The notes under the pieces: generated by a model
What the model was told of the DNA's origin: nothing
The model's database searches: none
What the model saw: only the letters and a program-made list of their open reading frames with translations
Made by a program: the position numbers and the translations under genes
Shown here: in pieces, positions 28,393 to 36,346 of the stretch
Numbering within the stretch: position 1 is the first letter of the stretch
How the letters are laid out: the number at the start of each line of letters is the position of its first letter
Assembly (NCBI GenBank): GCA_902609035.1
Contig: CACLQG010000003.1
Coordinates: 1-64,000, forward strand
Length of the DNA stretch: 64,000 nucleotides
Source: an uncultured Bacteroidota bacterium
GTDB taxonomy: Bacteria; Bacteroidota; Bacteroidia; Flavobacteriales; Flavobacteriaceae
Direction: 5' to 3'

Positions 28393-28400
28393 CAAAGATA
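28393..28400 (-). promoter_or_regulatory. Promoter -7 element for the FAD/Fe-S oxidase gene
   Basis: TATCTTTG on the minus strand fits TAnnTTTG and lies 16 bp upstream of the ATG at 28376. No TTG is seen at the expected distance. Confidence 0.4.
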
Positions 28401-28481
28401 ATTTATAATTAACATTTACATTGTTAATATAAGAAAGCTTCTTTGAGTGTAAAAGAATTAAAATTTAATAATTTAGCTTAT

Positions 28482-29591
28482 ATGATTAGAAAGATATTTT
28501 TTATAGTTACGACTTTAATTCTTGTTGGATGTTCTAATAAAAATGGTGAATTTACCATTAACGGTTCTGTTAATCTAGAAGATGGTAATATGGTTTATCG
28601 CATTATAGCTGACGCCAATAATCAACCTGTAGTAATTGATTCCATTGCTGTTATTAAAGGGGAGTTCAAAATGGCTGGTAAAGTTGAATTTCCAGATGTA
28701 AACTTTTTTTCGGTAGAAAGTTTAAGAGGGAATTTCCCATTCATTCTTGAATCTGGTAATATTAAAGTTTCTATATACAAGGATAGCTTAATGAGTTCCA
28801 AAGCTTTTGGAACCGTTTCTAATGACGCATTTATGAAATATAAGACAGAGACTAAAGTTTTTGTCAATTCTATGAACGCAATTGGAAATGATCTTCAGCA
28901 AGCGAATATTACGAGAGACTCTTTATTAGTCTCCGATCTAAAAGAACAATATACAGATGTTCAGGAACAAATTAAAAGCTATGAAATTGACTTTGTTAAA
29001 AACAATCCTAATTCGTTTGTGTCTGCTTTAATTTTAGAGCGTTTTGTTATGACTAAACAAATGTCTAATGAGGATGCAAAATCCATATATGATAACTTCA
29101 GTGCTCGGATAAAGAACAGCAAAACAGGAAAAAAACTAGATCAAACATTAAATGCCCCTGCCGCTCCAGCAGAAGTAGGTCAAACTGCTCCTAATTTTGA
29201 AGGGCCAAGTCCGACAGGTCAATTGTTTAAACTTGAAGATAATCTTGGTAAGATTACTATTATTGATTTTTGGGCTTCGTGGTGTCGCCCGTGTAGGGTT
29301 GAAAATCCCAACCTTGTAAAAACTTACAAAAAATTAAAATCAAAAGGACTAAATATAGTAGGGGTTTCCTTAGATAAAGTTAAGGATAGTTGGATCAAAG
29401 CTATAGAGGACGATGGTTTGCTGTGGTCACATGTCTCTCATCTTCAATATTGGAACGAACCCATTGCCAAAGCTTATCAAGTAAAGTCCATTCCGGCTAC
29501 GTTTATTTTAGATCAAAAGGGAAAAATATTAGCCAAAAATCTAAGAGGAAAAGCCCTTGAACAAAAGATTGAAGAATTACTAAGCAATTAA
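28482..29591 (+). CDS. TlpA/thioredoxin-family lipoprotein with DUF4369 domain
   Basis: Predicted envelope thiol-disulfide protein. From the ATG at 28482 the signal is MIRKIFFIVTTLILVGC with the lipobox Cys at C17; a TTG-initiated longer form from 28443 is unlikely because it displaces the signal. Residues about 25-130 fit DUF4369 and 225-369 a TlpA-like thioredoxin domain with FWASWCRPCRVE, the redox pair being C268 and C271. The cis-proline region reads SIPATFILD. It is 369 residues in all. Such proteins are common in Bacteroidota and act in redox control of exported proteins or in cytochrome maturation; which one is not shown. Confidence 0.9.
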   Translation: MIRKIFFIVTTLILVGCSNKNGEFTINGSVNLEDGNMVYRIIADANNQPVVIDSIAVIKGEFKMAGKVEFPDVNFFSVESLRGNFPFILESGNIKVSIYKDSLMSSKAFGTVSNDAFMKYKTETKVFVNSMNAIGNDLQQANITRDSLLVSDLKEQYTDVQEQIKSYEIDFVKNNPNSFVSALILERFVMTKQMSNEDAKSIYDNFSARIKNSKTGKKLDQTLNAPAAPAEVGQTAPNFEGPSPTGQLFKLEDNLGKITIIDFWASWCRPCRVENPNLVKTYKKLKSKGLNIVGVSLDKVKDSWIKAIEDDGLLWSHVSHLQYWNEPIAKAYQVKSIPATFILDQKGKILAKNLRGKALEQKIEELLSN

Positions 29592-29598
29592 TTGTAAA

Positions 29599-30246
29599 TC
29601 AATTAAATTTATAAAATATAATTGCTGCAATAATAAGGGAAGTGGTTAATATTGCTAAGGTAAATCCGGAATCAATCATAACTCCTGGAACAAAGGCTAT
29701 AGTAGCCAATAGTCCTGCTATAGCTCCACCGAAATGAGCTGTATGTCCAATGTTGTCTCTTTGCTTTCTCATCCCATAAATGGTATAAACTAAGTATAGG
29801 GTGGCCATGATATAACCTGGTAATGGGATTGGAAGAAAGAGTAACATCATTTTCATTTCAGGATATAAGAGTACTGAACTAAAAACCACTCCTGAAACTG
29901 CGCCACTGGCACCCACTGCGGTGTAGTCGTCCTGCTTATTGTGGTAACGGAATGACAAGTAATTACCAAAGTATAGACTGGTCAGATAAAGTGCCAAAAA
30001 CTTCAATTCTCCCAAATTGTTCACTACATATCCAGCAAATAGATATAAGGATAGCATATTGATAAACAAATGGTTAAAATCAACATGCAGAAAGCCTGAA
30101 GTCCACATTCGTATCTGCTCGCCTGCCTTGATTTTGGACATCTGAAATTGATATTTATTGAAAAAAGATGGGTTTTTAAAACCAATCACTGAAACCAATA
30201 TATTGATAATTACAAGAGTAAAAACTATGGAGGGAAGTGTGGACAT
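29599..30246 (-). CDS. Rhomboid-family intramembrane serine protease
   Basis: Cleaves transmembrane segments inside the membrane. The 215 residues have about six transmembrane helices. The catalytic serine is S114 in GASGAVSG and the catalytic histidine H171 in AHFGGAIAG. FLHVDFNHLFINM (52-64) carries the HxxxN-type oxyanion segment. Substrates are unknown. It is divergent from the lipid A acyltransferase gene across 49 bp with back-to-back promoter elements. Confidence 0.92.
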   Translation of the reverse strand: MSTLPSIVFTLVIINILVSVIGFKNPSFFNKYQFQMSKIKAGEQIRMWTSGFLHVDFNHLFINMLSLYLFAGYVVNNLGELKFLALYLTSLYFGNYLSFRYHNKQDDYTAVGASGAVSGVVFSSVLLYPEMKMMLLFLPIPLPGYIMATLYLVYTIYGMRKQRDNIGHTAHFGGAIAGLLATIAFVPGVMIDSGFTLAILTTSLIIAAIIFYKFN

Positions 30247-30265
30247 TAAAGAAACGTTTCAAGAA

Positions 30266-30273
30266 CAAATATA
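30266..30273 (-). promoter_or_regulatory. Rhomboid gene promoter, -7 element
   Basis: TATATTTG on the minus strand (perfect TAnnTTTG), 19 bp upstream of the ATG at 30246. It lies one base from the plus-strand element at 30275-30282, so the two promoters probably exclude each other. Confidence 0.5.
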
Positions 30274-30274
30274 C

Positions 30275-30282
30275 TATCTTTG
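30275..30282 (+). promoter_or_regulatory. Lipid A acyltransferase promoter, -7 element
   Basis: TATCTTTG (TAnnTTTG) 13 bp before the TTG start at 30296, implying a leader of about 10 nt. It is back to back with the rhomboid element. Confidence 0.5.
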
Positions 30283-30295
30283 AAAAAAAATTGAC

Positions 30296-31180
30296 TTGCA
30301 AAGAGCTGTTTACTTTCTAGCTTATCCTGTTATTTATTTAATTGCATCAGTTCCTTTCAGCCTTCTTTACATTTTTTCTGATATATTAAGGTTTTTGATC
30401 CATAACATTTTGGGTTACCGAAAGAAGATAGTGAGATCCAATCTCACAAGGGCATTTCCTGACAAAAATAAAGATGAACTTAGGTATATTGAAAAAAAAT
30501 TTTACAAACATTTTTGTGATATAAGTCTAGAGGCATTCAAGTCTTTCAAAATGAGTTCGGTTGAGATGCAAAAACGCATGATTTTTAAAAATCTGGATGT
30601 TTTGACCCAATTTGAAAAAGAAAATCGTAGTGCCATCATCATGTGTGGGCATTATTCTAGCTGGGAATGGATGTTGTCCGTCGGTTATCACACCGAGTCT
30701 ACTGGGTATGGGATATATACCCCTATTATGAATAAGTATCTTAATAAGTTTATCATTGACATAAGAAAAAAACATCGGGGGAAATTACTCTCTCGATACG
30801 GAGCTTTTAAAAAAATAAAAGAAATGCATAATAATGGTGTCATAGGTGTTTATGGTTTTGCAAGTGATCAGTCTCCTCGTCCAAAGTATAAAACCTATTG
30901 GAGACCCTTTTTGGGGGTTAAAGTCCCTGTTTTTGTTGGGGCAGAGTTGATTGCTAAAGAACTTGATTTCGGTGTTGTTTACGCCAAAATAAACCGTGTA
31001 AAAAGAGGTTATTACGAAGTTAGTTTTGAATTGATAAGTGAAAAACCAAAAAAAACGAGATCAAATGAGATTACGGACACTTTTACCAAATTGTTAGAAA
31101 AAGATATTTATTGTGATCCTGTACAGTATTTGTGGACTCACAATCGATTTAAACATGCTGACAAGGCACCAAAAGACTAA
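30296..31180 (+). CDS. Lipid A biosynthesis acyltransferase (LpxL/HtrB family)
   Basis: Membrane-anchored acyltransferase adding secondary acyl chains to lipid A. The 294 residues begin at a TTG codon (30296); the family-like N-terminus MQRAVYFLAYPVIYLI (a membrane segment) starts right there and no ATG fits. The catalytic HX4(D/E) motif is H119-YSSW-E124 in MCGHYSSWEWM. ASDQSPRPKYKTYWRPFLGV (about 188-207) is the second family motif. It works downstream of the lpxD-C-A products encoded at 1346-4557. Its stop overlaps the convergent glmM stop by 4 bp. Confidence 0.9.
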   Translation: MQRAVYFLAYPVIYLIASVPFSLLYIFSDILRFLIHNILGYRKKIVRSNLTRAFPDKNKDELRYIEKKFYKHFCDISLEAFKSFKMSSVEMQKRMIFKNLDVLTQFEKENRSAIIMCGHYSSWEWMLSVGYHTESTGYGIYTPIMNKYLNKFIIDIRKKHRGKLLSRYGAFKKIKEMHNNGVIGVYGFASDQSPRPKYKTYWRPFLGVKVPVFVGAELIAKELDFGVVYAKINRVKRGYYEVSFELISEKPKKTRSNEITDTFTKLLEKDIYCDPVQYLWTHNRFKHADKAPKD

Positions 31181-32559
31181 ACTATTTCTTGCAACTCTTT
31201 TAGAAAACGTTGCACTAAAGCTTCGGATTCTTTTTCGCTTCCCGCTTCGGCATATACCCTAACGATTGGTTCAGTATTGGACTTTCTAAGGTGAACCCAT
31301 GACGACTCAAATTCTATTTTTACGCCATCAATGGTAACGGGTTTAAGATCTGCATATTTTTTCTCAATTTCCCGGAGAATTAGCTCAACATTCATACCCT
31401 CTGATAAGGATATTTTTGCCTTACTCATGGCGTAATTAGGATAATTTTTTCTTAGTTCAGATACTTTTAAAGAATTCTCAGTTAATAGACTTAAAAATAA
31501 GGCCACTCCAACCAGAGCATCCCTTCCATAGTGTAATTCAGGGTAAATGATTCCACCATTTCCTTCTCCCCCAATTATTGCATCCACTTTTTTCATTTTC
31601 TCTACAACATTGACTTCTCCTACCCCACTTGAATGGTATTCCCCTCCTCTCATAAGTGTTATATCAGACAGCGCACGTGAGGAAGAAAGATTGGAAACTG
31701 TATTTCCTGGTGTTTTTGATAAAACATAATCCGAGCATGCAACCAAAGTATATTCCTCTCCAAAAACACCTCCATTTTCATCCACAAAAGCCAATCGATC
31801 AACATCAGGATCAACAACGACTCCAAAATCCGCCTTTTCGATAACTACCTTATCACGAAGGACTGATAGGTGTTCTTTTAATGGCTCTGGGTTATGTGGA
31901 AAATGACCTGTTGGGTCACAATAAATAGGTATAGTGTTAACCCCCAAGGACTCAAGAAGCATTGGAATGGCTATCCCTCCCGTTGAATTGACTGCATCTA
32001 CAACGATCTTATATTTTTTCTGCCTAATCGCCTCCACATTAACTAGAGGGAGGTCAATAACCATCTCTATATGATCTTTGATCGCCCCGTCAATGGTAAT
32101 CAGCTTACCCAATTGGTCAACAGGCGAAAAATTAAAGTCCTGTTTGTCTGCAATTTCCAAAATGCTGGCTCCATCCTCTGCATTGAGAAACTCTCCTTTG
32201 TGATTTAATAATTTTAATGCATTCCACTGCTTGGGATTATGACTGGCGGTTATGATGATTCCTCCTTGAGCTTGGTGTTGGGTAACAGCAACCCCCACCG
32301 TAGGGCTAGTTGAAAGCCCTAAATCCAAAACCTGAATTCCATAACCAATAAGGGTTTGATTGACCAATCCTTGTATCATAGACCCAGAGATTCGTGCATC
32401 TCTTCCAACTAAGACTTTGACTTGATCCGCAGTTACACATTCCTTTAACCAACTGGCATAAGCAGCAGCAAACAGTACTGTATCTAAGGGGGTCAAGTTG
32501 TGAGAAGTTTTGCCTCCTATGGTACCTCTGATGCCTGAAATAGATTTAATTAAAGTCAT
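31177..32559 (-). CDS. glmM: Phosphoglucosamine mutase
   Basis: Converts glucosamine-6-phosphate to glucosamine-1-phosphate for UDP-GlcNAc, the substrate of LpxA and of peptidoglycan. The 460 residues from the ATG at 32559 (two residues shorter than the frame from 32565) start MTLIKSISGIRGTIGG. The phosphoserine is S106 in TASHNPKQWNALK. The metal loop reads DPDVDRLAF, sugar binding GEGNGGIIYP, and the phosphate loop RKSNTEPIVRVYAE. Bacteroidota often annotate this as a phosphoglucosamine mutase of the PGM/PMM superfamily; substrate choice is inferred from GEGNGG. Confidence 0.9.
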   Translation of the reverse strand: MTLIKSISGIRGTIGGKTSHNLTPLDTVLFAAAYASWLKECVTADQVKVLVGRDARISGSMIQGLVNQTLIGYGIQVLDLGLSTSPTVGVAVTQHQAQGGIIITASHNPKQWNALKLLNHKGEFLNAEDGASILEIADKQDFNFSPVDQLGKLITIDGAIKDHIEMVIDLPLVNVEAIRQKKYKIVVDAVNSTGGIAIPMLLESLGVNTIPIYCDPTGHFPHNPEPLKEHLSVLRDKVVIEKADFGVVVDPDVDRLAFVDENGGVFGEEYTLVACSDYVLSKTPGNTVSNLSSSRALSDITLMRGGEYHSSGVGEVNVVEKMKKVDAIIGGEGNGGIIYPELHYGRDALVGVALFLSLLTENSLKVSELRKNYPNYAMSKAKISLSEGMNVELILREIEKKYADLKPVTIDGVKIEFESSWVHLRKSNTEPIVRVYAEAGSEKESEALVQRFLKELQEIV

Positions 32560-32562
32560 ACG

Positions 32563-32570
32563 CAAATATA
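32563..32570 (-). promoter_or_regulatory. glmM promoter, -7 element abutting the start codon
   Basis: TATATTTG on the minus strand ends only 3 bp before the glmM ATG (32559). With the usual distance of about 4 nt from the G to the transcript start, the mRNA would begin at or next to the ATG, that is, leaderless. Confidence 0.45.
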
Positions 32571-32677
32571 ATCATTGTACATTTTAAAGGGTAAGTTTTT
32601 ATGGATTGATGATCTTGTATTTTAGTACATTATTATTTACATTAATTTATTTGACTTTATCAGGGATAATTTATTTA

Positions 32678-33234
32678 ATGAACTACTTGGCTGTATTCAT
32701 CTTTCGGGCTCCAACAACAATTTGATGATCAGAAATTTTATCGCAGATCAAATTAAAGGTAAAGCTTATATGGATTATCCAGAAGTCATATAGTGGGGGC
32801 TTCTACTGCACCGTAAAATCGAAAATTTTACTGATAGTCAAGTTTTATTTAAAAATAATGTTTCTTTATTTTTTCTTCAATAAATTGATTAGAGTAGGAT
32901 CATTGTCTATATGGTTTTCGATCATTTCTTGGCAGCAAAATGTGAAAGTTTTCATTCAAAATTGCTGGAGAGTTTTAGCAGTAAGTTATTCCAAACGATA
33001 AGACAGTACCAAGAGAGACATCCAGAAAAAAATACTCTAGGTAATCTCTCGAGATAATTAGTTTATTAGTAATAGAAATATTTAGGTATTGGAAAGTGGT
33101 CAATTTCTAATATCAGAAAGCGATAAATTTACTTCTAACCTAGCTATGTCAGTTAAAGAGCTTCAAAATAATTATTCAAAAATCGAAAGTTATTTTTTAT
33201 TATTTCCCCTGAGTTAAAAGATTTTGTTGAATAA
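32678..33234 (+). pseudogene. acpH: Decayed acyl carrier protein phosphodiesterase (AcpH) gene
   Basis: No open frame, but the AcpH/DUF479 protein can be read in order through frame changes. ATG 32678 gives MNYLA; then IHLSGSNNNLMIRNFIADQI and KGKAYMDYPEVI up to a TAG. In a shifted frame come GLLLHRKIENFTDSQVLFKN, then VYMVFDHFLAAKCESFHSKL and SSKLFQTIRQYQERHPEK. After several stops come LAMSVKELQNNYSKIESYF and finally PELKDFVE with TAA at 33232-33234. Total length (557 bp) is near that of intact acpH (about 190-200 codons). At least four frame changes or stops are needed, so sequencing error alone is unlikely. AcpH removes the phosphopantetheine arm from ACP; the activity is lost here unless another copy exists. 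Confidence 0.85.
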
Positions 33235-33352
33235 GAAAAAGAAAAACTCTATTTAAAAAAAAAGATACTTTTTTAATCATCTCTATTAAAAGTTAAGAAG
33301 AAATTATAGACTAATTTTACTTTTATAAATTATTGTTCTTGCAAGATTGACT

Positions 33353-36190
33353 ATGAAAGAAAGTGAAAATTGTATTGATATTAAAGGAGCAAGGGTCCAT
33401 AACCTTAAGAATATAAGCCTAAAGATACCCAGAGAAAAATTAGTTGTAATCACGGGTCTTTCTGGAAGTGGAAAATCATCACTGGCTTTTGACACCATTT
33501 ATGCAGAAGGTCAGCGTCGATATATGGAAACCTTTTCTGCTTATGTAAGACAATTTTTGGGCAACCTCGAAAGGCCAGATGTCGATAAAATTGATGGCCT
33601 ATCCCCTGTTATAGCTATTGAGCAAAAAACGACCTCCAAAAGTCCTCGCTCAACGGTTGGAACCATCACTGAACTTTATGATTACATCCGATTGCTATTT
33701 GCCAGAGTTGGAACAGCTTACAGTTATGTAACGCATGAAAGAATGGTAAATTACAGTGATGATCAGATTTTAAAATTGATTTTAGATGAATACCTTGATA
33801 AAAGTATTATCATTCTATCGCCATTAATTAAAGCTCGAAAGGGGCACTACCGAGAATTATTTGATTCTTTTTCTCGACAAGGTTTCTTGAGGGTCAGAGT
33901 TGACGGTCAAATTTTGGATTTAACACCAGGTATGAAGGTGGATCGTTACAAAACCCATGACATTGAGTTGATAGTAGATAGAATAAAAGTAAAAAAAGAG
34001 GAAAATAATCTCAAAAGATTAATAGATTCTATCAAAACAGCTATGCATTATGGAGAAGAATCAATTGTTGTAATTGATTCTGAGACGCAAAAAAACCGAT
34101 ATTTCAGCCGAAAACTAATGTGTCCAACCTCAGGGATCTCTTACGCTATTCCAGAGCCTAACTCCTTTTCCTTTAACTCTCCAAAAGGGATGTGTTTAAA
34201 TTGTAAAGGACTTGGTATCCAATTTGATGTAAGTAGAAAAAAAATTATCCCTGACGATAATATCTCCATTAATAAGGGGGGAATTGCACCTTTAGGTGAA
34301 AAGAAGAGTAATTGGGGTTTTAGACAAATGGAAGTAATTGCCAAAAGGTATAATTTTTCACTTTTAGACCCCATAAAAAAAATTCCTAAAGAGGCAATTG
34401 AGGTAATTCTCAGTGGAGGAAATGAGAAATTTTCAATTGCTTCAAAGGCTCTTGGAATTACAAGAGACTATAAAATTGATTATGAGGGAATTGAAAGCTT
34501 TATTAAACATCAGTTTGATAATACAGATGCAGCTGGCATAAAACGTTGGGCATCTGGTTTTATGGACGAAAAAAAGTGCTGCGTATGTAACGGATCTCGT
34601 TTAAATCAAGAATCCCTAAATTTTAGGATTAATAACCTTAGTATTTCCGACGTAAGTGAATTGGATTTGGAAGACCTCTTCAATTGGTTCGAATATTTAG
34701 AGAATAATTTGAATCCGAATGAACTCAAAGTTGCAGCAGAAATCATAAAAGAGATAAAAAAAAGATTACAGTTCTTATTGGATGTAGGGCTCAACTATTT
34801 ATCGTTAAATCGACCCTCAAAATCATTATCTGGAGGGGAGGCTCAACGAATTAGGTTGGCAACACAAATTGGTTCGCAATTGGTAGGTGTGCTTTACATA
34901 TTAGACGAACCAAGCATCGGTTTACATCAGAGAGATAACGAAAAACTTATCAACTCACTTGAAAAATTGAGAGATATTGGAAACTCTGTTATAGTAGTAG
35001 AACATGACAAAGACATGATTTTAAGGGCTGACCATATTATTGATATAGGTCCTATGGCTGGAAAAAATGGAGGTGAAATTATTTCCGAGGGAAATCCAAA
35101 AAAACTTAAAAAACAAAAAACCCTTACTGCTCAATACTTAAATAATCAAAAAAATATTGAAATACCCTTTGAGAGAAGAGCTGGAAATAAAAAACGTCTT
35201 GTATTGTCGGGGTGTACGGGTAATAATTTAAAAAATATTGAGATTGAACTCCCATTGGGAACAATGGTCGGTGTCACAGGAGTATCGGGTAGTGGAAAGT
35301 CAACATTAATAAACGAGACCCTCTACCCTATACTAAATGCCCATATTTACAATGCAGTAAAAGTTCCTTTGGCTTATAAAAAAATTGAAGGCTTAGCTCA
35401 TTTGGATAAAGTTGTTGATGTTAACCAATCCCCAATTGGTAGAACTCCGAGGAGTAATCCCGTCACTTACTGTGGAGTTTTTAGTGAAATAAGAAATTTA
35501 TTTACTCTGACCCCAGAGGCACAGATAAGGGGTTATAAACCAGGGAGATTCAGTTTCAATGTTAACGGAGGAAGGTGTGAAACTTGTCAAGGGGGCGGAA
35601 TGAAAGTAATAGAGATGAATTTTTTACCAGATGTGCATGTGGAATGTGAAACTTGTAATGGTAAAAGATTCAATCGTGAAACTTTAGAAATAAGATTCAA
35701 GGGAAAATCTATCGCCAATGTTCTTGAGATGACAATTAATCAAGCTTGTGAATTTTTTGAAAGTCATCCAAAGATATACCTTAAGTTAAAAACTCTTCAA
35801 GATGTAGGGTTAGGATATATTACCCTAGGTCAATCTTCAGTTACACTTTCTGGCGGTGAGGCTCAACGCATCAAGTTGGCTTCAGAGTTGTCCAAAAAAG
35901 ATACAGGAAAAACCTTATATATATTAGACGAACCCACAACTGGACTTCACTTTGAAGATGTTAGGGTTTTAATGGAGGTTTTAGATAGATTGGTAAAAAG
36001 AGGGAATACTGTATTGATCATTGAACACAACATGGACGTGATCAAATTGGTAGATTATCTTATAGATATAGGACCAGAGGGAGGCAAAAATGGTGGTAGA
36101 TTAGTAGGGCAAGGAACTCCGGAAGAAATTGTAAAACTGAAAAATAGCTACACCGCAAAATACCTAGCCAAAGAATTAAAAACTGTTTAA
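33353..36190 (+). CDS. uvrA: Excinuclease ABC subunit A
   Basis: DNA damage recognition ATPase of nucleotide excision repair. The ATG at 33353 gives 945 residues; a TTG two codons earlier is possible. First ABC module: Walker [10 protein letters not shown] (35-43), UvrB-binding region, zinc finger [11 protein letters not shown] (first cysteine at about 409), signature [12 protein letters not shown]. Second module: Walker [10 protein letters not shown], zinc finger [10 protein letters not shown]...CETCNGKR, signature [12 protein letters not shown], Walker [13 protein letters not shown]. All parts of a full UvrA are present. uvrB and uvrC are not in the window. Confidence 0.96.
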   Translation: MKESENCIDIKGARVHNLKNISLKIPREKLVVITGLSGSGKSSLAFDTIYAEGQRRYMETFSAYVRQFLGNLERPDVDKIDGLSPVIAIEQKTTSKSPRSTVGTITELYDYIRLLFARVGTAYSYVTHERMVNYSDDQILKLILDEYLDKSIIILSPLIKARKGHYRELFDSFSRQGFLRVRVDGQILDLTPGMKVDRYKTHDIELIVDRIKVKKEENNLKRLIDSIKTAMHYGEESIVVIDSETQKNRYFSRKLMCPTSGISYAIPEPNSFSFNSPKGMCLNCKGLGIQFDVSRKKIIPDDNISINKGGIAPLGEKKSNWGFRQMEVIAKRYNFSLLDPIKKIPKEAIEVILSGGNEKFSIASKALGITRDYKIDYEGIESFIKHQFDNTDAAGIKRWASGFMDEKKCCVCNGSRLNQESLNFRINNLSISDVSELDLEDLFNWFEYLENNLNPNELKVAAEIIKEIKKRLQFLLDVGLNYLSLNRPSKSLSGGEAQRIRLATQIGSQLVGVLYILDEPSIGLHQRDNEKLINSLEKLRDIGNSVIVVEHDKDMILRADHIIDIGPMAGKNGGEIISEGNPKKLKKQKTLTAQYLNNQKNIEIPFERRAGNKKRLVLSGCTGNNLKNIEIELPLGTMVGVTGVSGSGKSTLINETLYPILNAHIYNAVKVPLAYKKIEGLAHLDKVVDVNQSPIGRTPRSNPVTYCGVFSEIRNLFTLTPEAQIRGYKPGRFSFNVNGGRCETCQGGGMKVIEMNFLPDVHVECETCNGKRFNRETLEIRFKGKSIANVLEMTINQACEFFESHPKIYLKLKTLQDVGLGYITLGQSSVTLSGGEAQRIKLASELSKKDTGKTLYILDEPTTGLHFEDVRVLMEVLDRLVKRGNTVLIIEHNMDVIKLVDYLIDIGPEGGKNGGRLVGQGTPEEIVKLKNSYTAKYLAKELKTV

Positions 36191-36346
36191 ATTGAATTAA
36201 TTAAATATGTTCTCTGAAAAAATTCAAAATAGATACTATCGATTTTAATTTAATTAAGGTGTTAGGGTCAAAAAAAAAAATTCTTATGGAACTTCATAAA
36301 TTTTACAAAAAAGAATATTTAAAACCAAACTTCTAATCATTTTATC

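Noticed and set aside
32571..33352. A new small gene or non-coding RNA in the long gap before uvrA
   Set aside because: The interval is explained by a frame-broken acpH reading in order from start to stop.
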